A stretch of 59,772 nucleotides of DNA, from NCBI GenBank assembly GCA_022821645.1, contig JAJEDE010000014.1:1-59772 (forward strand), given 5' to 3'. Position 1 is the stretch's first letter. The number at the start of each line of letters is the position of its first letter. Origin of the DNA: Chloroflexota bacterium. Lineage in GTDB: Bacteria; Chloroflexota; UBA11872. This document shows positions 8,218 through 15,954 of the stretch, piece after piece. A model generated the notes under the pieces. It saw nothing but the letters and a program-made list of their open reading frames with translations. It was not told the DNA's origin and did no database searches. The translations under genes were made by a program, and so were the position numbers.

Positions 8218-9159
8218 GTGGCCGTTGGCGCCGCGCCAGCGCTGCGCCTGGCGGTCGATCCCCCGTTCAGCCTGTGGACGGCGGCGCTCCTGCATGGCTG
8301 GTACGCGCTGGCGCCGTTCCGCTGGCTGCCGGAGTCCCAGACGCTGGAACGAGTGGACCGGCTGCCCTCGGGGGCCGTGTACACGGTGCGCCTGCGGCCC
8401 GCGCCCGACTTCGAGGACGGGCGGCGTGGGGTCGAACTGGAAGCGTCGCCCTCACCGTCCGCCGCGGATGCTCGAAACCTTTCCGCCCGCGCCCGTCGCA
8501 TGCTGCGCCTGGACGAGGACCTGACAGACTTCCACGCCCGCTGCCGCCGCTCACGCACCTTGCGGCCGGTCGCGGAGGCTGGCGCGGGGCGTCTGCTGCG
8601 CAGTCCGGACCTCTGGGAAGACGTGATGAAAGGCATCTGCACCACCAACGTCACCTGGGAACGGACCAAGCGCATGGTGGCGGCGCTGACGATGCTGGGG
8701 CCAAGAGCGGATGGCACAGGCACGCGCGCGTTTCCGACACCGACCGAAGTCCTGGAGGCCGGATCCGACTTCCTGTTGAAGGAGGCCGGCGCGGGATATC
8801 GGGCGCGCTCCATGCTCAAGCTGGCCGAGGGCGTGGCCGACGGCACGATCGATCTGTCGATTCCTGATCATCCCAATGCCCCCTCGGCCGAGCGCCTGGC
8901 CGCATTGGAAGCGTTGCCGGGCATCGGCCCGGTCACGGCCGGCTACCTGGCCATGCTGCTCGGCTCCTACGACTTCCTGACCCTGGATAGCAGCACGCGG
9001 GCATTCGCCGTCCGAACGTTTGGCGAGGCGGCCGCCGACCCTCGGAAACTTGCCCGCAAGTACGCGCGCTTCGGTCCCTGGCGTGCGCTGGCTTTCTGGT
9101 GCCAGCGCTGGCTGACCGGCGAGCAGGTGCAAGCCCGGCTGGCGGCGGAGTTGGCGTGA
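8218..9159 (+). CDS. HhH-GPD DNA glycosylase (AlkA/OGG-like)
   Basis: Base-excision repair glycosylase of 313 aa. An N-terminal beta domain (about 1-110) precedes the all-helical HhH-GPD domain: DVMKGICTTNVTWERTKRM, the helix-hairpin-helix LPGIGPVTAGYLAMLLG near residue 235, and the catalytic aspartate in FLTLDSSTRAF near residue 257. No C-terminal Fe-S cysteines are visible. GTG 8218 starts 3 nt after the PPIase stop, and its stop overlaps the lspA start, so it is in an operon. AlkA-like alkylated-base specificity is the best guess; an 8-oxoguanine role is possible. Confidence 0.85.
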   Translation: MAVGAAPALRLAVDPPFSLWTAALLHGWYALAPFRWLPESQTLERVDRLPSGAVYTVRLRPAPDFEDGRRGVELEASPSPSAADARNLSARARRMLRLDEDLTDFHARCRRSRTLRPVAEAGAGRLLRSPDLWEDVMKGICTTNVTWERTKRMVAALTMLGPRADGTGTRAFPTPTEVLEAGSDFLLKEAGAGYRARSMLKLAEGVADGTIDLSIPDHPNAPSAERLAALEALPGIGPVTAGYLAMLLGSYDFLTLDSSTRAFAVRTFGEAAADPRKLARKYARFGPWRALAFWCQRWLTGEQVQARLAAELA

Positions 9160-9665
9160 CGGACCTGGACGCTCCGCCCCCCGGCCTGACGTCGCCAGGC
9201 AACGGCATGTCGCCAGCCATACGGCGCGTTCTAACGTTCGGCCTGGCTGCAGTGGTTATGGCACTGGACCAGGCCGTAAAGCTCCTCGTCGATAACGTCC
9301 TCCCGCCCTGGGGCACGACGATCGGGCCGCTCTTCGATTTCCAGCGCGTCTACAACCCGGGCGTCAACTTCGGGCTGCTCTCGGACTTCCCGCAGGCGGT
9401 CATCGCGGCCACGCTGATCATTGGCGTTGGATTCGCCGGGTACGCCCTGCTGCGACCGCCGGAACGCTGGACGACCATCGGCGGCTTCGCGCTGCTGCTG
9501 GGTGGGGGCTTCGGCAACCTGATCGACCGGTTCCGCATTGGCGCGGTGTTCGACTACCTGAACATCACCCCGTTCGTGGGCTACCTGAACCTGGCCGACC
9601 TGGCAATCGGCGCCGGCGTGATCCTGCTGCTGCTGGACGCCATGCTTCGCCGCGAGGCGGGCTAG
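9156..9665 (+). CDS. lspA: Lipoprotein signal peptidase LspA
   Basis: Membrane aspartyl protease that cleaves prolipoprotein signal peptides. Motifs: ALDQAVKLLVD in TM1, VYNPGVNFGLLSD, GGGFGNLIDRFRIGAVFDYL and YLNLADLAIGAG, containing the two catalytic Asp residues. Four hydrophobic helices are visible. GTG 9156 shares GTGA with the stop of the glycosylase and has GGAG 5 nt upstream; ATG 9207 is an alternative giving the more usual length of about 150 aa. Confidence 0.93.
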   Translation: MTDLDAPPPGLTSPGNGMSPAIRRVLTFGLAAVVMALDQAVKLLVDNVLPPWGTTIGPLFDFQRVYNPGVNFGLLSDFPQAVIAATLIIGVGFAGYALLRPPERWTTIGGFALLLGGGFGNLIDRFRIGAVFDYLNITPFVGYLNLADLAIGAGVILLLLDAMLRREAG

Positions 9666-9696
9666 CGACCGTCTGCCGAGGCTGTACGGCCCAGCG

Positions 9697-10152
9697 TCAG
9701 CCGGCGTCTTTCTCGTCAAGCCGGCGGAGCCGGCGATTCGATTCTCGTGATTGGAGAAGTCCCCGGTTGACGATCGCGGAGCCGTGCTCGTCCCCCTGCA
9801 GTCCGAATCCCTTTTCTTCCAGGAGCCGCGACACCCGCTCGTTGTGCTCCCAGAACTCGTTTTCCAGCCGCGCGTTCTCGTCGGGATCAGCTGACGTGCG
9901 GCGCATCCCGTCCAGGCTCTCCAGCGATTCCACCCGCCCGTCCTCATGGATCCGCACGTGGCTGTCGTTGGTCATCCGGTGCGAGGAGTAGTAGTCCAGG
10001 TACTCGCCGCTGTCGTCTGAGCCGAACAGGTACCAGATCGTCCAGCCGGCCTCCACGATCTTGCCGCGCCGCCTGTTCTCCACATCTTCGCGCGGCAGTT
10101 CAATGCGCCAATAGCTGAACGACTCCCTAAACCGCGCTTCTATGCGATGCAT
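9697..10152 (-). CDS. Conserved hypothetical protein, 151 aa
   Basis: Soluble, charged protein with no motif I recognise. It is rich in aromatic residues in the first half (FSYWRIELPRED, WTIWYLFGSDDSGEYLDYYSSHR) and has a helical, acidic/basic second half (ENARLENEFWEHNERVSRLLEEKGF). The composition argues for a real folded protein rather than a random frame. It is transcribed on the minus strand directly downstream of tRNA-Arg. Function unknown. Confidence 0.65.
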   Translation of the reverse strand: MHRIEARFRESFSYWRIELPREDVENRRRGKIVEAGWTIWYLFGSDDSGEYLDYYSSHRMTNDSHVRIHEDGRVESLESLDGMRRTSADPDENARLENEFWEHNERVSRLLEEKGFGLQGDEHGSAIVNRGLLQSRESNRRLRRLDEKDAG

Positions 10153-10226
10153 GTCCTACCCCCGGTCGCCTAGCCGCCTCTGATTAGCACGGTCGCCACC
10201 GGATCGCTGTCAGACCTACCGTCGGG

Positions 10227-10298
10227 TACCCCCGGCGCGATTCGAACGCGCGCTCCCGGCTCCGGAGGCCGGCGCTCTATCCACTGAGCTACGGGGGC
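10227..10298 (-). tRNA. tRNA-Arg (anticodon CCG)
   Basis: Cloverleaf read on the minus strand: acceptor GCCCCCG pairs with CGGGGGT plus discriminator A, D-stem GCTC/GAGC, anticodon stem CCGGC/GCCGG with loop CTCCGGA (anticodon CCG), T-stem GCGCG/CGCGC with loop TTCGAAT. CCA is not encoded. It reads codon CGG, common in this GC-rich genome. Confidence 0.95.
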
Positions 10299-10332
10299 TG
10301 AACTGGACGCGCATTCTAATAAGCTGCCTGGC

Positions 10333-11109
10333 ATGGAATCCTGGCGGCTGCTGGTTTCGCCGGCCGGCGGCGGAGCGCGAAATCTCGCCACCGATCAGGC
10401 CGTGGCCGACCACGTCCGCGACGGCGCCTCCCCGCCCACGCTGCGCTTCTACACGTGGCGCCCCGCCGCCCTGAGCCTGGGCTACGGCCAGCCGCTGGTG
10501 GCCGTGGACACCAACCTGGCGCGCCAAGACGGCATTGACCTGGTCCGCCGGCCCACCGGCGGGCAGGCCATCCTGCACAACGACGAGTTGACCTACGCCG
10601 TCATGCTGTCGCGAACGCACGCGCTGGCCGCGGGCGGCGTGCTGCGGTCGTACGAGCGCTTGAGCGCAGGGTTCGAACGCGGCTTCGCCGCCCTGGGGCT
10701 GGAAGCGCGCCAGGGTGACTGGCAACCGGCCGCCTCCGACGCTGAAGGTTTGCTTTGCTTCGCCTCGCCCAGCACCCACGAACTGTCGGCGCAGGGGGTT
10801 AAGCTCATGGGCAGCGCGCAAACCCGGCTGGGCGGCGCCTTGTTGCAACACGGGAGCATCCCCTTCGCGCACGATCCGCGTATCTACGACCTGCTGCGGC
10901 TGCCGCGCCCCGACACGCTCCACGGGCTGCGGGATCTCCTGTCGCCGGCCCCAACGGTGGGCGCGCTGATTGAGGTGCTGGCCACGGGTTTCGCTGAAGC
11001 GTTGGGCGTCGCCTTGACGCCGGGTGAACTCAACGACTCGGAACGAGAGCGCCGCGATGTACTCGTCCACACCCGCTACGGCGCCAGCGCCTGGCTGGCC
11101 CGGCGCTAG
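10333..11109 (+). CDS. Lipoate-protein ligase A family, LipM-like octanoyltransferase
   Basis: 258-aa enzyme that transfers octanoate (or lipoate) onto lipoyl domains. Visible: RRPTGGQAILHNDELTYAV (acyl/substrate loop), then CFASPSTHELSAQG with a cysteine near residue 142 at the position of the LipM catalytic Cys, GVKLMGSAQTRLGGALLQHGSI. The combination of that Cys and GSAQxR-LQHGS favours LipM-type octanoyl-ACP:protein transferase over an ATP-dependent ligase. No lipA is seen in the window. ATG 10333 is close behind the divergent tRNA-Arg. Confidence 0.85.
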   Translation: MESWRLLVSPAGGGARNLATDQAVADHVRDGASPPTLRFYTWRPAALSLGYGQPLVAVDTNLARQDGIDLVRRPTGGQAILHNDELTYAVMLSRTHALAAGGVLRSYERLSAGFERGFAALGLEARQGDWQPAASDAEGLLCFASPSTHELSAQGVKLMGSAQTRLGGALLQHGSIPFAHDPRIYDLLRLPRPDTLHGLRDLLSPAPTVGALIEVLATGFAEALGVALTPGELNDSERERRDVLVHTRYGASAWLARR

Positions 11110-11112
11110 GCC

Positions 11113-11691
11113 ATGAAAGCCATCTCGGTGTTCAGCCGCGGCCAGGCGGTTATCCGCGCCCTGGAGCCGCGAATCGTTCTGGACCTCGGCTGCGGCACGG
11201 GGCACGAAACCGATGCGCTGGCCGATTTACCGGACGTACGGGTCGTGGCCATCGACGTCGACGCCGATTCACTCGCGAAGGTCACCACACGCGCCAACGT
11301 GCTGCGCGTGCGGGCGGACGCCACGCGCCTGCCGCTGGCGCAGGGGGCCGCCGACGCCGCCTACAGCTTTGGGCTGGTGCAGGTTCTGGGTGTCGGCAGC
11401 GACGCGCGCGTACATCACCTGATGGAGGAACTGCAGCGGGTCGTGCGTCCCGGCGGCGCGGCCATCATGGGTACGCTGGCCGACTTCGGCCGCACGGACG
11501 GGCCCGACCGTAGCCTCACCGGCGCCGATATCTCCAAGGCCATGCGCGGTGCGCTGGTGCTGCGCGAGCTCATTGGCCTGATGGACCTGGACCGCTCCGG
11601 ACGGCTGGCGCGCCATTGGTACATCTCGGCCACGCCAGCCCCGAACTCGCGCAAGAAAAGAATGCCGGCCCGCAAGCGCCGCCCGCGCTAG
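11113..11691 (+). CDS. Class I SAM-dependent methyltransferase
   Basis: 192-aa Rossmann methyltransferase. Motif I is VLDLGCGTGHETDAL, the acidic motif II VVAIDVDADSL, then RADATRLPLAQGAADAAYSFGLVQVLG and RVVRPGGAAIMGTLADF, as in the UbiE/Methyltransf_11 group. The C-terminal tail is basic (KKRMPARKRRPR). It starts 3 nt after the LipM-like stop, so it is co-transcribed. Substrate unknown. Confidence 0.85.
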   Translation: MKAISVFSRGQAVIRALEPRIVLDLGCGTGHETDALADLPDVRVVAIDVDADSLAKVTTRANVLRVRADATRLPLAQGAADAAYSFGLVQVLGVGSDARVHHLMEELQRVVRPGGAAIMGTLADFGRTDGPDRSLTGADISKAMRGALVLRELIGLMDLDRSGRLARHWYISATPAPNSRKKRMPARKRRPR

Positions 11692-11700
11692 GCGTCCGCC

Positions 11701-12537
11701 TTAGCCGTAGTTGGAGAACGGGTGCTCGCCCAGGTAGCGCCGCTGCCGTGGGGTGGCCCGCGCCAGGATGTCCGGGTCGAAACGGAAGTCGAGGTACGGC
11801 GGGAACTTCTGCACCACCATTCGCCGGCCGTAGTGGACCTGGAGCAGGTAGCGGATTCGTGAGCTGGTGTTGGCCGTGCCGCGATGCCAGACATCCGACC
11901 TGAATAGCACCACGTCGCCCGCGTTGCAGAGGATGTTCTGCCCCTCCACCCCTTGCCAGCTGGTCTCGCCCTCATGCGGCTTGCGTCCGGCGCGGTGGCT
12001 GCCCGGAATGAAGTTGGTCGGGCCCAGCGCGTCGTCCAGGTCGTCCAGGTAGTAGTGGGCCGTGGCCGTGAACACCGGGATCTCCACCCGCGGGTCGGCC
12101 ATCACGTCGCTCGGGAGCTCGATGGGCTGGTAGTCCGAGTGAAAATCCTGATCCAGCCGCCCGGGCCCCGTCACCCAGCCCGTCATGCTGATGCAGTGGC
12201 AGTCCTTGCCCATCACCGCGTCGGCCACCTGGGCAACCGGCGCACGGTCCAGGAACTGCAGGAAGTAGGCGGAGCGGTTGAACAGCATGTTGACGACCTG
12301 TTGATAGAAGGTCGTTGCCTCCCCGCTGGACGGATCGATGCCGCGTCGCTGGCTCTGTTCCCGCCGGTCATTCGTGCGCGGATCGGGCTCGACGCCGTCG
12401 ATCCGGCGCCGTAGCTCAGCGACCTCGGCCGCGCTCAAGATGCCCGGCATGTAGGCAAAGCCGTCGCGCCGCACGGCCTCGGCCAACTCCTCCACGGTCT
12501 CGTAAGCGATCAACTCAAGGCCGGGCATCGTCTCCAC
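11701..12537 (-). CDS. Phytanoyl-CoA dioxygenase (PhyH) family protein, copy A
   Basis: Fe(II)/2-oxoglutarate-dependent dioxygenase of 278 aa. The metal ligands are visible: HxD in DFHSDYQPIELP and the distal His in VVLFRSDVWHRGTANTSSR, with the Arg in SSRIRYLLQVHY positioned for 2-oxoglutarate. N-terminal DGFAYMPGILSAAEVAELRR is typical of PhyH. It is a close tandem paralogue of the gene at 12600-13424; both end with almost the same YLGEHPFSNY tail. It lies in a minus-strand run behind pfkB. Likely hydroxylates a small organic compound; substrate not inferable. Confidence 0.9.
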   Translation of the reverse strand: METMPGLELIAYETVEELAEAVRRDGFAYMPGILSAAEVAELRRRIDGVEPDPRTNDRREQSQRRGIDPSSGEATTFYQQVVNMLFNRSAYFLQFLDRAPVAQVADAVMGKDCHCISMTGWVTGPGRLDQDFHSDYQPIELPSDVMADPRVEIPVFTATAHYYLDDLDDALGPTNFIPGSHRAGRKPHEGETSWQGVEGQNILCNAGDVVLFRSDVWHRGTANTSSRIRYLLQVHYGRRMVVQKFPPYLDFRFDPDILARATPRQRRYLGEHPFSNYG

Positions 12538-12599
12538 CCTCCTGTTCAGGGCGTTTACCGTGGCAGCCGCCGCCGGATCCGCTCAGATAGACGCAGCCC

Positions 12600-13424
12600 C
12601 TAGTCGTAGTTCGAGAACGGATGCTCGCCCAGGTAGCGCCGCTGCCGCGGGGTGGCCTGCGCCAGGATGTCCGGGTCGAAGTGGAAGTCCAGGTATGGCG
12701 GGAACTTCTGCACCACCATGCGGCGGCCGTAGTGGACCTGCAGCAGGTAGCGGGTCCTGGAACTGGTGTTGGCGGTCCCCCGGTGCCAGACATCCGAGCG
12801 GAACAGCACCACGTCGCCCGCCTTGCAGAGGATGTTCTGCCCGTCCACCCCTTGAAAGCTGGTTTCGCCCTCGCCCGGCGGTCGCCCGGCGCGGTGGCTG
12901 CCGGGGATGAACTGGGTCGGCCCCAGGGCGTCATCCAGGTCGCTCAGGTAGTAGTGGGCGGTGGCGGTGAAGACCGGGATCTCCACGCGCGGGTCGGCCA
13001 TCACCTCGGTGGGTAGCTCGATTGGCTGGTAGTCGGAATGGAAATTCTGATCCACCCGGCCGGGACCGGTAATCCAGCCCGTCATGCCGATGCTGTGGCA
13101 GTCGTCGCCCATCACCGCGTCGGCCACATCCGCCACCGGCGCCCGGTCCAGGTACTGCAGGAACCAGGCGTTGCGGTTGAACAGCAGCTTGGTGTGGACT
13201 TCGTAGAAAAAGCCCTCGCTATCGGAGCCGTCCGGAGCGCGCGGGCGCAGGTGGCGACGGTCGTTGGCGCGGGGATTCGGTTCGATCGCCTCGATCAAGT
13301 CACGCATCTGCGCAACTTCGTCGGCGCTTAGCACGCCGGGCATGAAGGCGAACCCATCGCGGCGAACGGCTTCGGCCAGTTCCGCCACGGTGTCATAGGT
13401 CGTGAGTTCCAGGGCCATCGCCAT
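12600..13424 (-). CDS. Phytanoyl-CoA dioxygenase (PhyH) family protein, copy B
   Basis: 274-aa Fe(II)/2-oxoglutarate dioxygenase with NFHSDYQPIELP (HxD), DVWHRGTANTSSR (distal His) and RTRYLLQVHYGRR. Nearly collinear with copy A; the most different part is the insert after EPNPRANDRR (residues 50-70). ATG 13424 begins 7 nt after the pfkB stop at 13432, so the two are probably co-transcribed. Retention of all metal ligands in both copies suggests related but distinct substrates. Confidence 0.9.
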   Translation of the reverse strand: MAMALELTTYDTVAELAEAVRRDGFAFMPGVLSADEVAQMRDLIEAIEPNPRANDRRHLRPRAPDGSDSEGFFYEVHTKLLFNRNAWFLQYLDRAPVADVADAVMGDDCHSIGMTGWITGPGRVDQNFHSDYQPIELPTEVMADPRVEIPVFTATAHYYLSDLDDALGPTQFIPGSHRAGRPPGEGETSFQGVDGQNILCKAGDVVLFRSDVWHRGTANTSSRTRYLLQVHYGRRMVVQKFPPYLDFHFDPDILAQATPRQRRYLGEHPFSNYD

Positions 13425-13431
13425 AGCGTTC

Positions 13432-14397
13432 CTAGCCTTCCCGCGCCAGCCGATCCACGGCTGCCTTGGTGACGTCCTGCGGGCCGCCGGGTGATCTTAC
13501 CGAGACAGCCCCGGCGGCGTTGCCCCGGCGGCAGGCTGATTCCAGGTCCGCGCCCCCCAGCCACGCGCTCAGCAGACCGCCGGCAAAGGAATCCCCGGCG
13601 CCGATGGGGTTGATGGCGTCCACCTCGAATCCGGGGACGTGTCGCAGCGCCTCGCCCGGACCCGGATCCAGCAGGCTGCCGCCCGCGCCCTGCTTGACCA
13701 CCACCGGACCCTGGAAACGTTCGCGCAGCCGGTCGCGTCCTTCCGCGTAGCCGCACCCCAGCGCCGCGGCGAATTCGGCGCGGCTGCCAATCAGCAGGTC
13801 CATCTCGGTGGCGATGGCCGTGATTTCATCGAAGTCCAGCGCACCGGTCCCGCCCTGGCCGATATCGAGGACCGCTTTCGCGCCGGCCGTACGCGCCGCC
13901 CTTCCGAAGGCGCAAGCTGCGGCCGTGAGCGGACGCCGGAAGCACAGGTTGATCCCGGACAGGTACACATGCCCCGGCGGCCAGGCAGCCAGTAGCGGCG
14001 CAGGGTCCAGCGGCGGTCCGGGATACCAGTAGGCCTGCCGGCGGCCGTCCACGCCCAGCGCGATGGTGTGCGTGGCCGTGCTGCCGGCACGTTCACCCAG
14101 GACGTTGACCCCGTGAGCGGCGAGGCCGGCGGCCAGGAAGTCGCCGAACGGATCGGCCCCAATCACGCCGCCCAGGTGGCAGCCGCCGGTCAGCCCCGCG
14201 TAGACCATGGCCGTGTTGGCGGCCGTGCCGCCCAGCAGCAGGCGCGCGGGCTGCTCGTGGGTCACGTCGCTGATCTGCGTGAACTCGACGTCCGGCACGG
14301 GAAACCGCTGCAGGCCCTGGATGCTGACGTCGACGACCGTGCTGCCGACGCACAGCAGGCGGAGCGCGTCACTGCTGGCAGCGGCCGCCGGGCTCAC
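13432..14397 (-). CDS. PfkB family carbohydrate/nucleoside kinase
   Basis: 321-aa ribokinase-fold kinase that phosphorylates a sugar or sugar-like substrate with ATP. Signature 1 is in LLLGGTAANTAMVYAGL. Signature 2 is NPIGAGDSFAGGLLSAW, with the catalytic Asp in GAGDS. VVVKQGAGGSLL and GNAAGAVSVRSPGG form the nucleotide-binding end. It heads a minus-strand set with two PhyH dioxygenases, suggesting a small catabolic or modification pathway; the substrate is not recognisable. Confidence 0.88.
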   Translation of the reverse strand: MSPAAAASSDALRLLCVGSTVVDVSIQGLQRFPVPDVEFTQISDVTHEQPARLLLGGTAANTAMVYAGLTGGCHLGGVIGADPFGDFLAAGLAAHGVNVLGERAGSTATHTIALGVDGRRQAYWYPGPPLDPAPLLAAWPPGHVYLSGINLCFRRPLTAAACAFGRAARTAGAKAVLDIGQGGTGALDFDEITAIATEMDLLIGSRAEFAAALGCGYAEGRDRLRERFQGPVVVKQGAGGSLLDPGPGEALRHVPGFEVDAINPIGAGDSFAGGLLSAWLGGADLESACRRGNAAGAVSVRSPGGPQDVTKAAVDRLAREG

Positions 14398-14452
14398 AAC
14401 TATCCGTCGCGATCAATGCGTTCGGGCGTGCAGGTCTGACTCACAAGCAGCC

Positions 14453-15391
14453 CTAGTAGGGCGCGACGATTTCGTCCGTGGACGGCGGCAGCCCGACCGC
14501 GCTGGAAGTCGCGTCGCCAAACGCCCAGCCGAAGACTCCGCGCACATCCTCGCGATGGTCGTTCCGGCAGGCGGTCTCGGCCTGCGCGTCGAACGTGCGC
14601 TGGTAGATACCCACGTTGCCTTCATTGCCCAGGTGGTTCTCCACGATGTCGTTCAGATCCACGCAATCGGTCGGCCACGCCAGGTCCTGCATTGCTGGAT
14701 CCGCGGACTGTGCCGTTTGATCGAAGGCCCAGCTAAACACCGCGCGCACGTCGTCCCGGTGGTCGTTCTGGCAGCCCTGCTCGGCCTGGTCGCCAAAAAC
14801 CCGTTGATAGATGCCCACGTTGTCATCGTTGCCCAGATGCGCCTCAACGATGTCATTCAGATCAACGCAGGTCGTCGGCCACTGCTGCGGCGCCGCCGTC
14901 GTGGTGGGCGGAGCCGTGGACGCAGGCGCCGCGGTTGGCGTAGCCGCCGGTGCGGGCGCGGCGGTTGGCGCAGCTACCGGTGATGGCGCCGCAGTTGGCG
15001 TGGTTGCGGCGCCGCCGTGCAACGGCGTGCTGTCGAGCGTCGCCAGGCTCAGTTCGACGATGCCGGAGGCCTGGCCGCGCTGCGCCAGCATCCAGGCAAC
15101 GACGTCCAGGTACTGCCGCTCCGTCAACGACCCCTCGGCGGCCAGCGGCATGGTGGCGCTGGTGTAGTCGTACAACTCGCGCGTGGAGGAGAACCGCACC
15201 AACGTGCCGGGTCCCTTGAGCGGCGTGGCAAACCCATCGTTGCCGCTTGATCCGTGACAGGTGGCGCATGACTGCTCAAACACGGTCGCGCCGCGCGCGA
15301 CCTGCGCATCGGTCACCGCAAGCACCGCGCCGGCCGCCAGCAGCATTGCGCTCAGCGCAACGGCGATCCCCAGGCTTGTGGTTCGACTCAT
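14453..15391 (-). CDS. Exported cytochrome c protein with duplicated C-terminal cysteine domain
   Basis: 312-aa exported haem protein. Signal peptide (SLGIAVALSAMLLAAGAVLA), one class I cytochrome c domain with CATCH at residues 42-46 and a candidate axial Met in ATMPLAAEGSL near 81, then an Ala/Pro/Thr-rich linker of about 45 residues. Two copies of a roughly 54-residue domain follow (WPTTCVDLNDIVEAHLGN...CQNDHRDDVRAVF and WPTDCVDLNDIVENHLGN...CRNDHREDVRGVF), each with two Cys likely forming a disulfide. ATG 15391 has AGAGG upstream and follows the stop of the previous gene. The repeat domain is unfamiliar to me. Confidence 0.85.
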   Translation of the reverse strand: MSRTTSLGIAVALSAMLLAAGAVLAVTDAQVARGATVFEQSCATCHGSSGNDGFATPLKGPGTLVRFSSTRELYDYTSATMPLAAEGSLTERQYLDVVAWMLAQRGQASGIVELSLATLDSTPLHGGAATTPTAAPSPVAAPTAAPAPAATPTAAPASTAPPTTTAAPQQWPTTCVDLNDIVEAHLGNDDNVGIYQRVFGDQAEQGCQNDHRDDVRAVFSWAFDQTAQSADPAMQDLAWPTDCVDLNDIVENHLGNEGNVGIYQRTFDAQAETACRNDHREDVRGVFGWAFGDATSSAVGLPPSTDEIVAPY

Positions 15392-15402
15392 GCTGCGGCC
15401 TC

Positions 15403-15954
15403 TCACATTCGCGACCGTAATTCGGCAATCAGTTGCTCGGGCTCGGCCACGCCCAGCCAGACGCGGTCCACCCGCAGGAAGGGAAACAACCAGGGGGTCC
15501 CCATGCGTATGCGGTGTCGCAGGGCGACTTCCACCGCCCGCTCCAGGCGCCCCAGGCTGAACTCACGCCGTCTGTAGGACGGTGACACGCCGTAGCTGGA
15601 ACGGGGTCTCTGGATCGGCCCGCCCACCAGGTCAATGTCGGCGTAGGGTATCGCCGTATCCACCAGGAACCCCACCCGCAGGTACAAATCGTCCGCGCGC
15701 AACTCCACAAAGCCGTCACTCGCCGCCCGGTAGATCGCCACGATAAACGGCACCACCGCAAACAGGGCCACCGCCGTGGCCAGGTTGACGGAGCGTCCCG
15801 GCGAATCCGCCGGGTTGCCCACGGCGCGCATGAGGGCAAACACCCCCAACAACGCGACGCCGCCCGCCAGCAGGTAGAGCGCATTGCGGTCCACGCCGGT
15901 GCTCAGCCGCCAGCGCCGGCCGCTTGCGTCCAGCGGGGCTGGTTCACGAGCCAT
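15403..15954 (-). CDS. Two-TM membrane protein with PH-like cytoplasmic domain
   Basis: 183 aa. Two hydrophobic helices (YLLAGGVALLGVFALMRAV and NLATAVALFAVVPFIVAIY) are followed by a compact beta-rich domain (FVELRADDLYLRVGFLVDTAIPYADIDLV, then VWLGVAEPEQLIAELRSRM) that resembles bacterial PH/YdbT-like domains. Its start overlaps the Nudix gene stop by 11 nt, and its stop lies 11 nt before the cytochrome gene start, so the three are coupled. Function unknown. Confidence 0.65.
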   Translation of the reverse strand: MAREPAPLDASGRRWRLSTGVDRNALYLLAGGVALLGVFALMRAVGNPADSPGRSVNLATAVALFAVVPFIVAIYRAASDGFVELRADDLYLRVGFLVDTAIPYADIDLVGGPIQRPRSSYGVSPSYRRREFSLGRLERAVEVALRHRIRMGTPWLFPFLRVDRVWLGVAEPEQLIAELRSRM

